This document shows, in pieces, positions 1 through 5,588 of a DNA stretch of 8,076 nucleotides. Position 1 is the stretch's first letter, and each line of letters opens with the position of its first letter. Position numbers and translations under genes: made by a program. Origin of the DNA: Lactobacillus sp. ESL0791 (GTDB lineage: Bacteria; Bacillota; Bacilli; Lactobacillales; Lactobacillaceae); contig NZ_JAQTHU010000004.1 of the NCBI RefSeq assembly GCF_029433255.1, positions 1-8,076 on the forward strand, written 5' to 3'. The notes under the pieces are model-generated. The model was not told the origin of the DNA, did not search any database, and saw only the letters and a list, made by a program, of their open reading frames with translations.

Positions 1-45
1 AAGAGTATCCAGTATTTTTCTAAAAAGTATAATGCATTAAGATAG
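1..45 (+). CDS. possible C-terminal end of an upstream protein (partial)
   Basis: The first frame is open from the window edge for 14 codons (KSIQYFSKKYNALR) and ends in TAG at 43-45. A good rho-independent terminator follows about 30 bases later, which suits the end of a rightward gene. The stretch is too short to assign a family, and the other two frames also close nearby, so this is only a plausible reading. Confidence 0.3.
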   Translation, partial: KSIQYFSKKYNALR

Positions 46-74
46 CTTTTTAATATTAAATTTAGAATATTTTC

Positions 75-104
75 GACCATCAAGATTTTTGGTGGTCTTT
101 TTTT
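75..104 (+). terminator. rho-independent terminator
   Basis: GACCATCA (75-82) pairs with TGGTGGTC (90-97) with one G-U, a 7-base loop, and then a run of seven T. It would end a rightward transcript entering from before the window. Confidence 0.75.
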
Positions 105-246
105 AGTTGCAATATAATTTGTTTAAAAGTTTATCAATTTCTTGATCTTGGCTGTTACTGTTAGCTTTATTATACGAATTTGACAGTCCAATTATTCAAC
201 TTGATTTACGTAAAAGTGCAGAGAATCTCCTTCTCAACAAAATTTT

Positions 247-277
247 TTGTTTTAATTTTCATTTTTTATGCTATGAT
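247..277 (+). promoter_or_regulatory. candidate rightward extended -10 promoter
   Basis: TGcTATGAT (269-277) is an extended -10 box. A TTGTTT at 247-252 could be a -35 box, with a long 19-base spacer. It would start a transcript near 284 that runs through the hairpins at 302-369 to the terminator at 425-457. The region is very AT-rich, so a chance match is possible. Confidence 0.3.
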
Positions 278-293
278 TACGTTATCAATGCAA

Positions 294-376
294 ATAAAAA
301 GTGCCCTCATTTGAAATGAGGGCATGAAAAAAGCTAATCCTACAACTTTGGACGGTTCCAGATTAGCTTCAACTCA
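294..376 (-). ncRNA. candidate leftward small RNA of about 80 nt
   Basis: On the - strand, TTGAAT (410-405), a 16-base spacer and TATACT (388-383) give a promoter that would start RNA near 376. The transcript would contain two perfect hairpins: AAGCTAATC with GATTAGCTT (331-339 and 361-369), then a 10-bp stem at 302-324 followed by TTTTT, a normal terminator. This size, with a terminator hairpin directly after a short 5' region, resembles the antisense RNAII of Fst/Lpt-type plasmid addiction loci. However, I find no Fst-like peptide on the facing strand, so that assignment is only an analogy. Confidence 0.35.
297..324 (-). terminator. terminator hairpin, leftward
   Basis: TGCCCTCATT (302-311) and AATGAGGGCA (315-324) form a perfect 10-bp stem with a 3-base loop. 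Leftward it is followed by TTTTT. Rightward it is followed by GAAAAAAGC, so it should not stop rightward transcripts. Confidence 0.65.
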
Positions 377-424
377 AAGATAAGTATATCAAGAATACAA
401 AAAAATTCAAGAGTTGAAGTTAAG

Positions 425-457
425 AAAACCACCGAACTAGATTAGCCGGTGGTTTTT
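425..457 (+). terminator. rho-independent terminator
   Basis: AAAACCACCG (425-434) pairs perfectly with CGGTGGTTTT (447-456), ending in a T run. It is the likely end of any rightward transcript started near 284. Confidence 0.65.
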
Positions 458-479
458 AATTATCTAAATTACCGTTATC

Positions 480-820
480 AGCTGAACCAACAGGACAAAG
501 TTGTAAAAAGGGACAGGTGTAATAGGGCCATATCAAGTAATAAATCTATTTCCGAAAACATGTAACGAATGAAGTGGGGCAAGTGGCGGTGACGACCAGC
601 AGTAGCAAACCAGGTCAGGGCGGTACAGACGACTACTAGGTATTCGAATTAAATCATTTGTAAGGAGAATATTTAGCAGTGGAACATACGGCAGTAGCAA
701 GCAGAACATAGCACACTGTGCTATTGACTGGGGTTAGTATATGGCGTTGCCCAGAAACTTCTAGATCATGACTAAGTGACAAAAAACAACGGCAATTGCT
801 ACTGTGCAGGGCGTTTTTTA
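480..820 (+). ncRNA. candidate structured RNA with terminator
   Basis: A T-run hairpin closes this stretch at 781-819. Its 10-base loop contains TTGCTACTG (796-804), the exact complement of CAGTAGCAA, which occurs twice upstream (600-608 and 692-700). A perfect 7-bp hairpin ATAGCAC/GTGCTAT lies at 708-724. Two copies able to pair with one terminator loop suggest a pseudoknot or a switch. Large ornate RNAs (GOLLD, ROOL) are known from lactobacilli and their mobile elements, but I cannot match this to either by eye. The 5' end is a guess. Confidence 0.3.
781..819 (+). terminator. terminator-like hairpin with a reactive loop
   Basis: AAAAAAC (781-787) pairs with GTTTTTT (813-819), then an internal loop, then GCA/TGC (792-794 with 805-807), leaving a 10-base loop at 795-804. 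The T run is part of the stem, as in many A/U-flanked terminators. Confidence 0.45.
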
Positions 821-875
821 GCTTAAATGTGTGTCGGTGTAAAAGCCGAAATTGGTAACCAACAATTGCGAAAAA

Positions 876-927
876 GTTAGTTAGATATTTTCTTCTCCTT
901 ATTGCAAGGGGAAAATACCTAACTAAC
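876..927. repeat. long inverted repeat (hairpin)
   Basis: The arms 876-892 and 911-927 pair over 17 positions with a single A/C mismatch. Inside, CCTT (897-900) pairs with AAGG (906-909). A second hairpin, AACCGC-TTC-GCGGTT at 925-939, follows and shares its first three bases with the right arm. There is no T run after it, so it is not an obvious terminator. It could be part of a folded RNA or a replication-related structure. Confidence 0.55.
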
Positions 928-971
928 CGCTTCGCGGTTGTCTAGAATATTTAATGGGGCAAGTCTAGGCC

Positions 972-1094
972 AATGATAGTAGTAAAGTGAGAATAGAAAT
1001 GTATATAAGTAAGTAGATAATGTGGGGAGAAGAAGAATTAAGAGGATAATTAGAATAGTTGTTGTTATTGGAGGATTGGTGAAGGATGTAGTGG
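972..1094. other. 123-base tract with no C on the + strand
   Basis: No cytosine occurs from 972 to 1094 on the + strand, so the - strand has no G there and reads as C/T/A only. A C-rich, G-free RNA is the textbook profile of a Rho utilisation site, so leftward RNA could be terminated here. The + strand also carries many GGA motifs. Confidence 0.5.
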
Positions 1095-1277
1095 CAGAAT
1101 AGAAGAGGAAAGTGGCATGAATTCGAGCTGTAAGAAATGAGCTAAAGTTGAGATAGAACGGCGAATGATGCTTGTTTTGTAGTTGGTTGCTGGGTAATGG
1201 TAGTGTGTGCAGAGTGTTTTAGCGCGTGAGATGTTTAGAGATACTGGAAGGCTGTTGTTGGCCTGTAGGAGGTTAAT

Positions 1278-1460
1278 ATGAGTTCTCAGGGCGATGTGTA
1301 TTTGCCGGCTGCTTTAATTGTGTTGGGAAAATTGTCTGTTTTGTTTTCGCAAATCGGCGTATTATTGATCTTAAAGATAATTCACAGTTTTTCGATTATT
1401 TTCGAATTTATTCGATTTAATTTGAATGTTCATTTTAAGGAAGGTGGCATGAATGGTTAA
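1278..1460 (+). CDS. possible small membrane peptide, 60 residues
   Basis: The start has a good ribosome binding site, AGGAGGT at 1267-1273, about five bases before ATG. The frame ends at TAA 1458-1460 and overlaps the start of the next gene by eight bases, which would couple their translation. The product is hydrophobic, with one or two likely membrane segments (about residues 8-36 and 38-46) and a short charged tail, FKEGGMNG. I recognise no family. The last third of the frame is the AT-rich 10-bp repeat array at 1391-1430, so the frame may be chance and the leader may serve regulation instead. It could be a leader peptide that lets ribosomes reach the coiled-coil gene. Confidence 0.4.
   Translation: MSSQGDVYLPAALIVLGKLSVLFSQIGVLLILKIIHSFSIIFEFIRFNLNVHFKEGGMNG
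1391..1430 (+). repeat. four tandem 10-bp AT-rich repeats
   Basis: Four consecutive 10-mers start with TTCGATTATT, TTCGAATTTA, TTCGATTTAA and the weaker TTTGAATGTT. The period is one helical turn. They end about 20 bases before the coiled-coil gene, where an operator for that DNA-binding-like protein would be expected. Confidence 0.45.
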
Positions 1461-1968
1461 GACTGTAAATGAAATTGCTTCTGGACTAGTAAAGAATAAG
1501 AAGGATCTGGTCAGAGAAAAACAACGGGTTCGTGATGAAATTAAGAGACAGCAGATTAAGACGCAAAAGGAGAAAAATCGCTTCGTTGTTTCTGATAAAG
1601 ATGCTGCAAAGATTGCTGATGCGTTGAGAGATAAAGCATCTTCGAATAAAGATGATGAGTTGGCTGTTTTAAAGAAGAAGTATGCACTTTTGCAGCAGGA
1701 AAATGAACAGGTAACGAAGGAAAATCAAAGATTAAGTTCGAAGATTGAGAAGTATGCGGATGATTTTAAAGATTTGAATGATAAACAGCTGCAGCTGAAT
1801 AATCAACAGCAGCAATTGCAGGCCAGGATCTTGGAACAGACCAAAGAATTGAAGGATTCACAACAAAAGCTGCTGGAAGCTGCTGAGAAACGCTCTGAGC
1901 TGCAGGATAAAGTTGATAAGGTGACAAATGCATCATTGTGGCAACGGATCACCGGACATTTTGATTGA
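1453..1968 (+). CDS. DUF536-like coiled-coil protein
   Basis: The 171-residue product starts with a short helical domain (MVKTVNEIA..., about residues 1-60) that looks like the diverged helix-turn-helix end of plasmid DUF536-type proteins, including the stretch KNRFVVSDKDAAKIADAL. Residues about 65-158 are a long charged, Gln-rich coiled coil (LQQENEQVTKENQRLSSKI, then QLQLNNQQQQL). It ends in an aromatic, amphipathic tail SLWQRITGHFD. Proteins of this build are common beside replication genes of lactobacillus plasmids and are thought to help replication or partition, but their role is not firmly known. The start ATG at 1453 has GGAAGGTGG just upstream. It runs opposite to the replication operon and ends in a strong terminator. 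The helix-turn-helix reading is by eye and moderate. Confidence 0.75.
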   Translation: MVKTVNEIASGLVKNKKDLVREKQRVRDEIKRQQIKTQKEKNRFVVSDKDAAKIADALRDKASSNKDDELAVLKKKYALLQQENEQVTKENQRLSSKIEKYADDFKDLNDKQLQLNNQQQQLQARILEQTKELKDSQQKLLEAAEKRSELQDKVDKVTNASLWQRITGHFD

Positions 1969-1978
1969 TATGGTATGT

Positions 1979-2087
1979 AAAAGGAGCCCCGAAATGAAGC
2001 TTGGCTAGTTCGAGACGAAACGGAAGACGGCTTTGCCGGCTGAAGCGTCGAGAATAGACTTGCGCAATGGAGGGGCTCCTTTTTTGT
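1979..2087 (+). terminator. large structured 3' end with terminator
   Basis: AAAAGGAGCCCC (1979-1990) pairs perfectly over 12 bp with GGGGCTCCTTTT (2072-2083) and then T. Between them are 81 bases with further pairing: GACG/CGTC flanked by TTC/GAA, and CGGC-TTT-GCCG in the centre. An ordinary terminator has a loop of a few bases, so this is either a processed 3' small RNA or a structured regulatory or replication site. It lies just after the coiled-coil gene. Confidence 0.65.
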
Positions 2088-2091
2088 TTGT

Positions 2092-2220
2092 TTTAAAAAT
2101 AAAAAGCCAAGTAGTAGCTCTCTCGCTTCCAATGTGTCTTGATATTGCTCTCCAGCCAGCAAGCTGTCTTTCGTTTAGCAATATCAAGCCGCAAAGGTCA
2201 CTTCAAGAGTTACTACTTGG
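2092..2220 (-). terminator. large nested hairpin at the end of the replication operon
   Basis: The outer arms 2107-2121 and 2206-2220 pair over 15 positions (one G-U on +, one mismatch on -). The inner arms CTTGATATTGCT (2138-2149) and AGCAATATCAAG (2177-2188) are a perfect 12-bp pair. Leftward, the structure is followed by CTTTTTATTTTT, so it can end the operon after the GH25-like gene. It faces the structured terminator of the coiled-coil gene, about 20 bases away. A third CTTGATAT lies at 2236-2243 inside the gene end and could compete for pairing. Confidence 0.65.
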
Positions 2221-2226
2221 GTCTGT

Positions 2227-2964
2227 CTACCGCACCTTGATATGTTGACCAGGGACAACCAAGTCGTCATATTTGGCGCTATTTAATTTTAAGAGGTCAG
2301 GCAGCCAGATGTCATAAAGTGTGGCCACCGTCACCCAGGTGTCGCCAGGCTTGGCAATATACTCGTCATCGAGCCAGGACAGCTGGAAGCCGCTGTTGCC
2401 CGTGTAAAAGCCGTAAAAGTCATAACCAAGATACTGGGTGTGGTTTGCGAACGTGTTGGTATAAATCCAGGTTCCGGCATTCTTGACGCCAGCATTTAAG
2501 CTGCCGGGATTGAAGATAGTGAGGTTATAACCTTTTGCAACATCTTCGAATTTCTGCAAGTAGTTTTTGTTGAAAGTAATGTCAATCTTGGCCTTGTCGA
2601 CAAAGCAAGCAATGTAGCGCAATAATTCCTGCAGCTTTTCTTCACGCTTGTTTACTGTATTTGAATGCATACAGAAGATTACGACTTTGGCAGCGCTACT
2701 GTAGCCCAATTTTTTGTAAGTGCGATAAAAACAGCGGGCATCGTCCAGTGGATTAGTTAAGTCGGTGATCAGCCCCGCATGGGCACTCATACCGGCTTTT
2801 TTTGCGGCTTTGGTATGTTTTTCCGCGACTTCATAAGTTTTAACGCCGCTTAAATGCAGACAAATGATCATACTTTTGACATGATGCTTCAACAGTTCTT
2901 GATAATGCTCGGGATTGCTGGGCGTCATCGACGTGGCCCAGGCGATGCGGGGATATGTGCTCAT
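2227..2964 (-). CDS. GH25-like protein with C-terminal LysM, acids missing
   Basis: The 245-residue protein has a GH25 muramidase-like domain (about residues 5-190) and one LysM peptidoglycan-binding domain (about 202-244, YIAKPGDTWVTVATLYDIW...VVPGQHIKV). The fold signature is clearest near the end: NAGVKNAGTWIYTN (157-170) and GYDFYGFYTGNSG (180-192). Active GH25 enzymes carry an early Asp (as in VDVSSYQ) and a central D-x-E strand. Here those places read RIAWATS and VVIFCMHS, so the catalytic acids appear lost. It may bind the wall without cutting it. No signal peptide is visible, as in phage endolysins. Its ATG overlaps the rep stop as ATGA, so it is translated with Rep. Domain calls are by eye. 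A sequence alignment could still place the acids elsewhere. Confidence 0.75.
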   Translation of the reverse strand: MSTYPRIAWATSMTPSNPEHYQELLKHHVKSMIICLHLSGVKTYEVAEKHTKAAKKAGMSAHAGLITDLTNPLDDARCFYRTYKKLGYSSAAKVVIFCMHSNTVNKREEKLQELLRYIACFVDKAKIDITFNKNYLQKFEDVAKGYNLTIFNPGSLNAGVKNAGTWIYTNTFANHTQYLGYDFYGFYTGNSGFQLSWLDDEYIAKPGDTWVTVATLYDIWLPDLLKLNSAKYDDLVVPGQHIKVR

Positions 2965-3965
2965 ACGGGGACCTCCTTTTTAAATAAGCTGACAGCATCG
3001 TTGTGCTTCTGTGTGAGCCGACTACCGCCGGCAACGATCGTTTTCCTTAGCCAGGTCATATCACCCTCATAGGCCTTTAAAATGGCCGCCATGGTCGGGG
3101 CCACCTGACGATCAACCCAGGCAGTCATCTGTTCGATTGATGCACTTTCTTTTTTGATTGTCAGCTGCAATTTTTCGACGTCGGCCAGCAGCTGATCCCA
3201 CCAAGATGCGCTGGGCCACCTGGCTTTGTTTTGGTCAGTTGCCGGAGTAACGAAGCGTAAATACTGTCTGAGCGTCCCTCTCAGCACGTGCCCCAGGCTT
3301 TTATGGCCGTCAATCAGGTGTTCGACGAGTTTTTTGGCGCGATCTTTGCGATAGACGAGTTCTAAACGGGTCCAATTTTTTGGTGCATTATCGAACACTT
3401 GTTTGGTATTGGCCTTTCTTTCCAAACTTTTATCGTAAATGCGGCAGAACAGGTCGGATGCCTGGGAACCGAAGTACATTGTGCGGCCCAAAAATTCACC
3501 GGTAGCAGTCTGCCGCGAGTTGATTTCGTCCCATTTGCTCCAGCGCGAAGTGAAGTAGCCGGCAAGAGCTGCCTGATTGATACGGCCGTAGTTAATGATC
3601 TTTGATTCGTAATCATCGATGGCCAGGTCGATGCGTGAGAAGTTGATATGATCCATAGAATAAAGTTTGCCAATCAAGGCCAGCAGGTCATGGTTGACCG
3701 AGTAATGGCGGCAGCCCTGACCGGTAATCATGACATGAATGCCGGTTTCGCTTTTGGTCTGCGAATTTTCTGTGATTTCCTTATCTGGGGTGGTGAACAT
3801 GATAAAAATACTACCGTCCTGCCACTTGAGTTGGTTGTGGTAGCCGAAACGACCCTTGCTTAAAGGGGTGAAGGAAGCAAAGTTTAAGCCTAAAAGTTGG
3901 AAAACGAATTTTAAATTGGCCTCAAGCACGGTAAACTCAAGCCAGTCAATGATTACAGAGAGCAT
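2961..3965 (-). CDS. Rep_trans/MOB_T-type replication initiator or relaxase
   Basis: The 334-residue protein has the layout of the Rep_trans family (pT181 RepC, CTX RstA, ICEBs1 NicK, Tn916 Orf20). Motifs in order are SRIDLAIDD (110-118), then TMYFGSQASDLFCRIYDKSLE (162-182), with Tyr177 as the likely nicking residue, then RLELVYR (200-206). The family nicks a hairpin origin, joins to the 5' end and starts rolling-circle synthesis. A perfect C6/G6 hairpin lies 35-60 bases upstream of its start, as expected for the target. The start has only a modest AGAAAGAA binding site. The stop overlaps the next gene by four bases. There are no conjugation genes nearby, so replication or mobilisation by another element is more likely than self-transfer. 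Confidence 0.85.
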   Translation of the reverse strand: MLSVIIDWLEFTVLEANLKFVFQLLGLNFASFTPLSKGRFGYHNQLKWQDGSIFIMFTTPDKEITENSQTKSETGIHVMITGQGCRHYSVNHDLLALIGKLYSMDHINFSRIDLAIDDYESKIINYGRINQAALAGYFTSRWSKWDEINSRQTATGEFLGRTMYFGSQASDLFCRIYDKSLERKANTKQVFDNAPKNWTRLELVYRKDRAKKLVEHLIDGHKSLGHVLRGTLRQYLRFVTPATDQNKARWPSASWWDQLLADVEKLQLTIKKESASIEQMTAWVDRQVAPTMAAILKAYEGDMTWLRKTIVAGGSRLTQKHNDAVSLFKKEVPV

Positions 3966-3997
3966 ATTTATTCTTTCTATGTGTTTGGCTGTATTTA

Positions 3998-4025
3998 TTA
4001 CCCCCCTATTAGTACCGGGGGGTGA
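3998..4025 (-). other. candidate double-strand origin / nick hairpin
   Basis: ACCCCCC (4000-4006) and GGGGGGT (4017-4023) form a perfect 7-bp stem with the 10-base loop TATTAGTACC. Poly-C/poly-G hairpins of this shape are the nicking sites of Rep_trans/MOB_T proteins such as ICEBs1 NicK. It lies just upstream of the rep start, inside the likely rep leader. The nick would fall in the loop. The exact position is not readable from sequence. Confidence 0.7.
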
Positions 4026-4067
4026 TACATACGAGCAAGTTAATTTTCTTAAGTAATTTCATCAACA

Positions 4068-4207
4068 TGGGGCTTCGCCCCAAACCCCACGCTCGCCGCT
4101 GGGCAGGAAGAACAATTTTTGTTCTTCCGCCAAAAAGCTTATGAGTTAGAGAAGCTGTCAATTCCTTATCCTCCCAAGCTGCGCTTGGTCCGGTACCATT
4201 GACAGCT
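4068..4207. other. hairpin-rich non-coding region, candidate single-strand origin
   Basis: Four stems lie in 140 bases: TGGGGC-TTC-GCCCCA (4068-4082), GGAAGAACAA-TTT-TTGTTCTTCC (4106-4128), and an outer AGCTGTCAAT/ATTGACAGCT (4153-4162, 4198-4207) enclosing CCAAGC-TGC-GCTTGG (4174-4188). No gene fits. Its place between ssb and rep, beside the nick hairpin, and its stable folds are what a lagging-strand start site (sso) of a rolling-circle element looks like. It could also contain the rep leader. Confidence 0.5.
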
Positions 4208-4239
4208 GTTTAAGTTAAAAATAATTAGTTAGCAAGAAA

Positions 4240-4560
4240 TTAATTGCTTCTTGCTGGGTCCTGCAAAAATTGTGCGTTTTGGGCCACCACCGTGTGATAG
4301 TAGCGGCTCTTATTGGTTTCCTTATCAATTGACTGGCTGACCTGCAATCGTCCCTGAACTAAAATTTGGCGGCCTTTGCCGCAATACTTATTGACGGCAG
4401 CTGCCAGTTTGTCGAAGGCAACGCAGCGGATAAAATCAGCTTCCTGGCGGTCATTCTTGCGTGGGACGGCCACCACAAACCAGACATAAGGCTGACCTTG
4501 TGCGCTTTTCTTTAAAATTGGTTCTTGTGACAATCTACCTAATAACTTGATATCATTCAT
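4240..4560 (-). CDS. ssb: single-stranded DNA-binding protein
   Basis: The 106-residue protein is a single OB-fold SSB: MNDIKLLGRLSQEP at the start, the core WFVVAVPR and FIRCVAFDKLA, then GRQILVQGRLQVSQSID. It coats the single strand exposed during rolling-circle replication. It ends QDPARSN and lacks the acidic DDxIPF tail of housekeeping SSBs, so it should not recruit host repair and replication partners through that tail. This tail-less short form is common on mobile elements. The ribosome binding site is AGGAGA before the ATG, ten bases after the recombinase stop. An inverted repeat (AGCAAGAA/TTCTTGCT, 4231-4255) covers its stop codon and may weakly terminate. Confidence 0.88.
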   Translation of the reverse strand: MNDIKLLGRLSQEPILKKSAQGQPYVWFVVAVPRKNDRQEADFIRCVAFDKLAAAVNKYCGKGRQILVQGRLQVSQSIDKETNKSRYYHTVVAQNAQFLQDPARSN

Positions 4561-4570
4561 TATTTTTCTC

Positions 4571-5410
4571 CTATATTTCAGCTCTAATGCTGCTTAAATC
4601 GGTAATTGCGGACTGGGCATAGTGTGCGGTCATTGCTAGGCTCTTGTGGCCTAATAAAAATTGGGTTGTGGTCATCGGAACACCCTGCTCCGTCAGCAAA
4701 GCGGCAAAGGTGTGTCGCAAGAGGTGGCATCTAAAGGTAATGCCGGTCTTTTGGGCAAACTTGGTCGCATAGCCTTGCAGTGTCCGTTTGGACAGCCGGA
4801 AAAGTGGCCGATTGTCAATCGTTAGCGTCTTGCGGTACTCCCAGACGATTCTGGCCGCTGTTTGATCGACAATCGGAATGCAGCGGTCACTGCCCCACTT
4901 GGCGTCGTGAATGTCGACATAAACTGACTTGCCACGCAGGCTGACGTCAACCGGTCGTAAATGGGCGGCTTCGCCAACCCGGCAGCCGGTGCCCAGCATC
5001 AGCCAAAAAGCGGCGCGGGCATTTTCTTGCAGGCTATTAACGTAATCCTTAAATATGGCCAATTCTTCGTCATTTAATCGCCGAATACGCCTGGTTTCGG
5101 TCGATTTAGGAAAATAATCTTGGGTGACGATAACGGCAGGCAGGATCCCTTGTTTGACTAACCACTTATTAAATACGACAAAAGTCGCTAATTTATTTTT
5201 TACAGTTTGTGTTTTTTGCCCTTTCTTTTGCAGATAACGGATAAAATCCAGGACATCTGCTCCGGTTATGTCCTGCAAAGTGATTTTTTCTGTAGCAAGA
5301 AAGGTGCCTAATTCGGCCAGGCGGATCTCGTACTCTTTAATTGTCCCAGGTGCCCGGCCCTCTAAGAGTTTGTCCGCAATGAATTTTTTGACGATTTCTT
5401 CGAATTGCAT
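4571..5410 (-). CDS. tyrosine recombinase / integrase
   Basis: The 279-residue protein has an N-terminal core-binding domain (about residues 1-95, with TIKEYEIRLAELGTFL) and a catalytic domain containing the full residue set: Arg144 in GTGCRVGEA, Lys171 in DAKWGSDR, His229 and Arg232 in CHLLRHTF, His255 in LLGHKSL and Tyr264 in TAHYAQ. The enzyme cuts and rejoins DNA through Tyr264, either to integrate or excise the element or to resolve multimers of a circular replicon. It is close to the XerC/D size and has no separate arm-binding domain, which favours the simple class. No clear ribosome binding site precedes the ATG. The yvrJ stop is only six bases upstream, so translation is probably coupled. 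The target site is not identified. Confidence 0.9.
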   Translation of the reverse strand: MQFEEIVKKFIADKLLEGRAPGTIKEYEIRLAELGTFLATEKITLQDITGADVLDFIRYLQKKGQKTQTVKNKLATFVVFNKWLVKQGILPAVIVTQDYFPKSTETRRIRRLNDEELAIFKDYVNSLQENARAAFWLMLGTGCRVGEAAHLRPVDVSLRGKSVYVDIHDAKWGSDRCIPIVDQTAARIVWEYRKTLTIDNRPLFRLSKRTLQGYATKFAQKTGITFRCHLLRHTFAALLTEQGVPMTTTQFLLGHKSLAMTAHYAQSAITDLSSIRAEI

Positions 5411-5416
5411 AAATAT

Positions 5417-5587
5417 TTAAATTTGTCGTGTCCTTACACCAGGTTCCTTGTGTGTTGACTTAATTGCGCTAGCCAGCTGATTAACGGCATCGGTCAGCCC
5501 ATCGAGCTTATTTTCGATGCGCATAATCAGCAAAATCGCAATGGCCACACCGGCAGCCTGGTCCAGGATCAGTTTTAATAGCTCCAA
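5417..5587 (-). CDS. YvrJ-family small membrane protein (TTG start)
   Basis: The 56-residue product MELLKLILDQAAGVAIAILL... has one membrane segment (about residues 7-23) followed by RIENKLDGLTDAVNQLASAIK, an amphipathic helix typical of YvrJ proteins. I chose TTG at 5587-5585 because AAGGAGG lies six bases upstream, and because longer in-frame starts would run back through the preceding gene. Only one base separates it from that gene's stop, so the two are probably co-translated. YvrJ proteins accompany DUF1659 and DUF2922 in many Firmicutes. Their function is unknown. The single-span, short-tail build would also suit a holin-like or coat-like membrane peptide, which is speculation. Confidence 0.75.
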   Translation of the reverse strand: MELLKLILDQAAGVAIAILLIMRIENKLDGLTDAVNQLASAIKSTHKEPGVRTRQI

Positions 5588-5588
5588 A

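Larger units (their letters stand above)
458..1266. other. long stretch without a convincing gene
   Basis: All six frames are broken by frequent stops and I see no protein family. The + strand is purine-rich. Visible structure includes a direct repeat GCAGTAGCAA at 599-608 and 691-700, a hairpin at 708-724, a terminator-like hairpin at 781-819, a long hairpin at 876-927, a small CCGC-TTC-GCGG hairpin at 925-939, and a C-free tract at 972-1094. The string GGGGCAAGT occurs twice (near 577 and 956). It could hold a structured RNA, an origin or control region, or decayed genes. Confidence 0.6.

Noticed and set aside
13..40. Resemblance to a XerS dif-type recombination site
   Set aside because: The TTTTTC...AAAA.TATAAT likeness is loose, and such AT-rich strings are common. 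No paired site or XerS context is visible.
2033..2248. Open frames over the hairpin region 2005-2248 on both strands
   Set aside because: They cross the two large inverted repeats and terminators, have no ribosome binding site and resemble no protein family.
3362..4056. Several frames antisense to or out of phase with rep
   Set aside because: They are frame shadows of a clearly conserved Rep_trans gene and lack their own translation signals.
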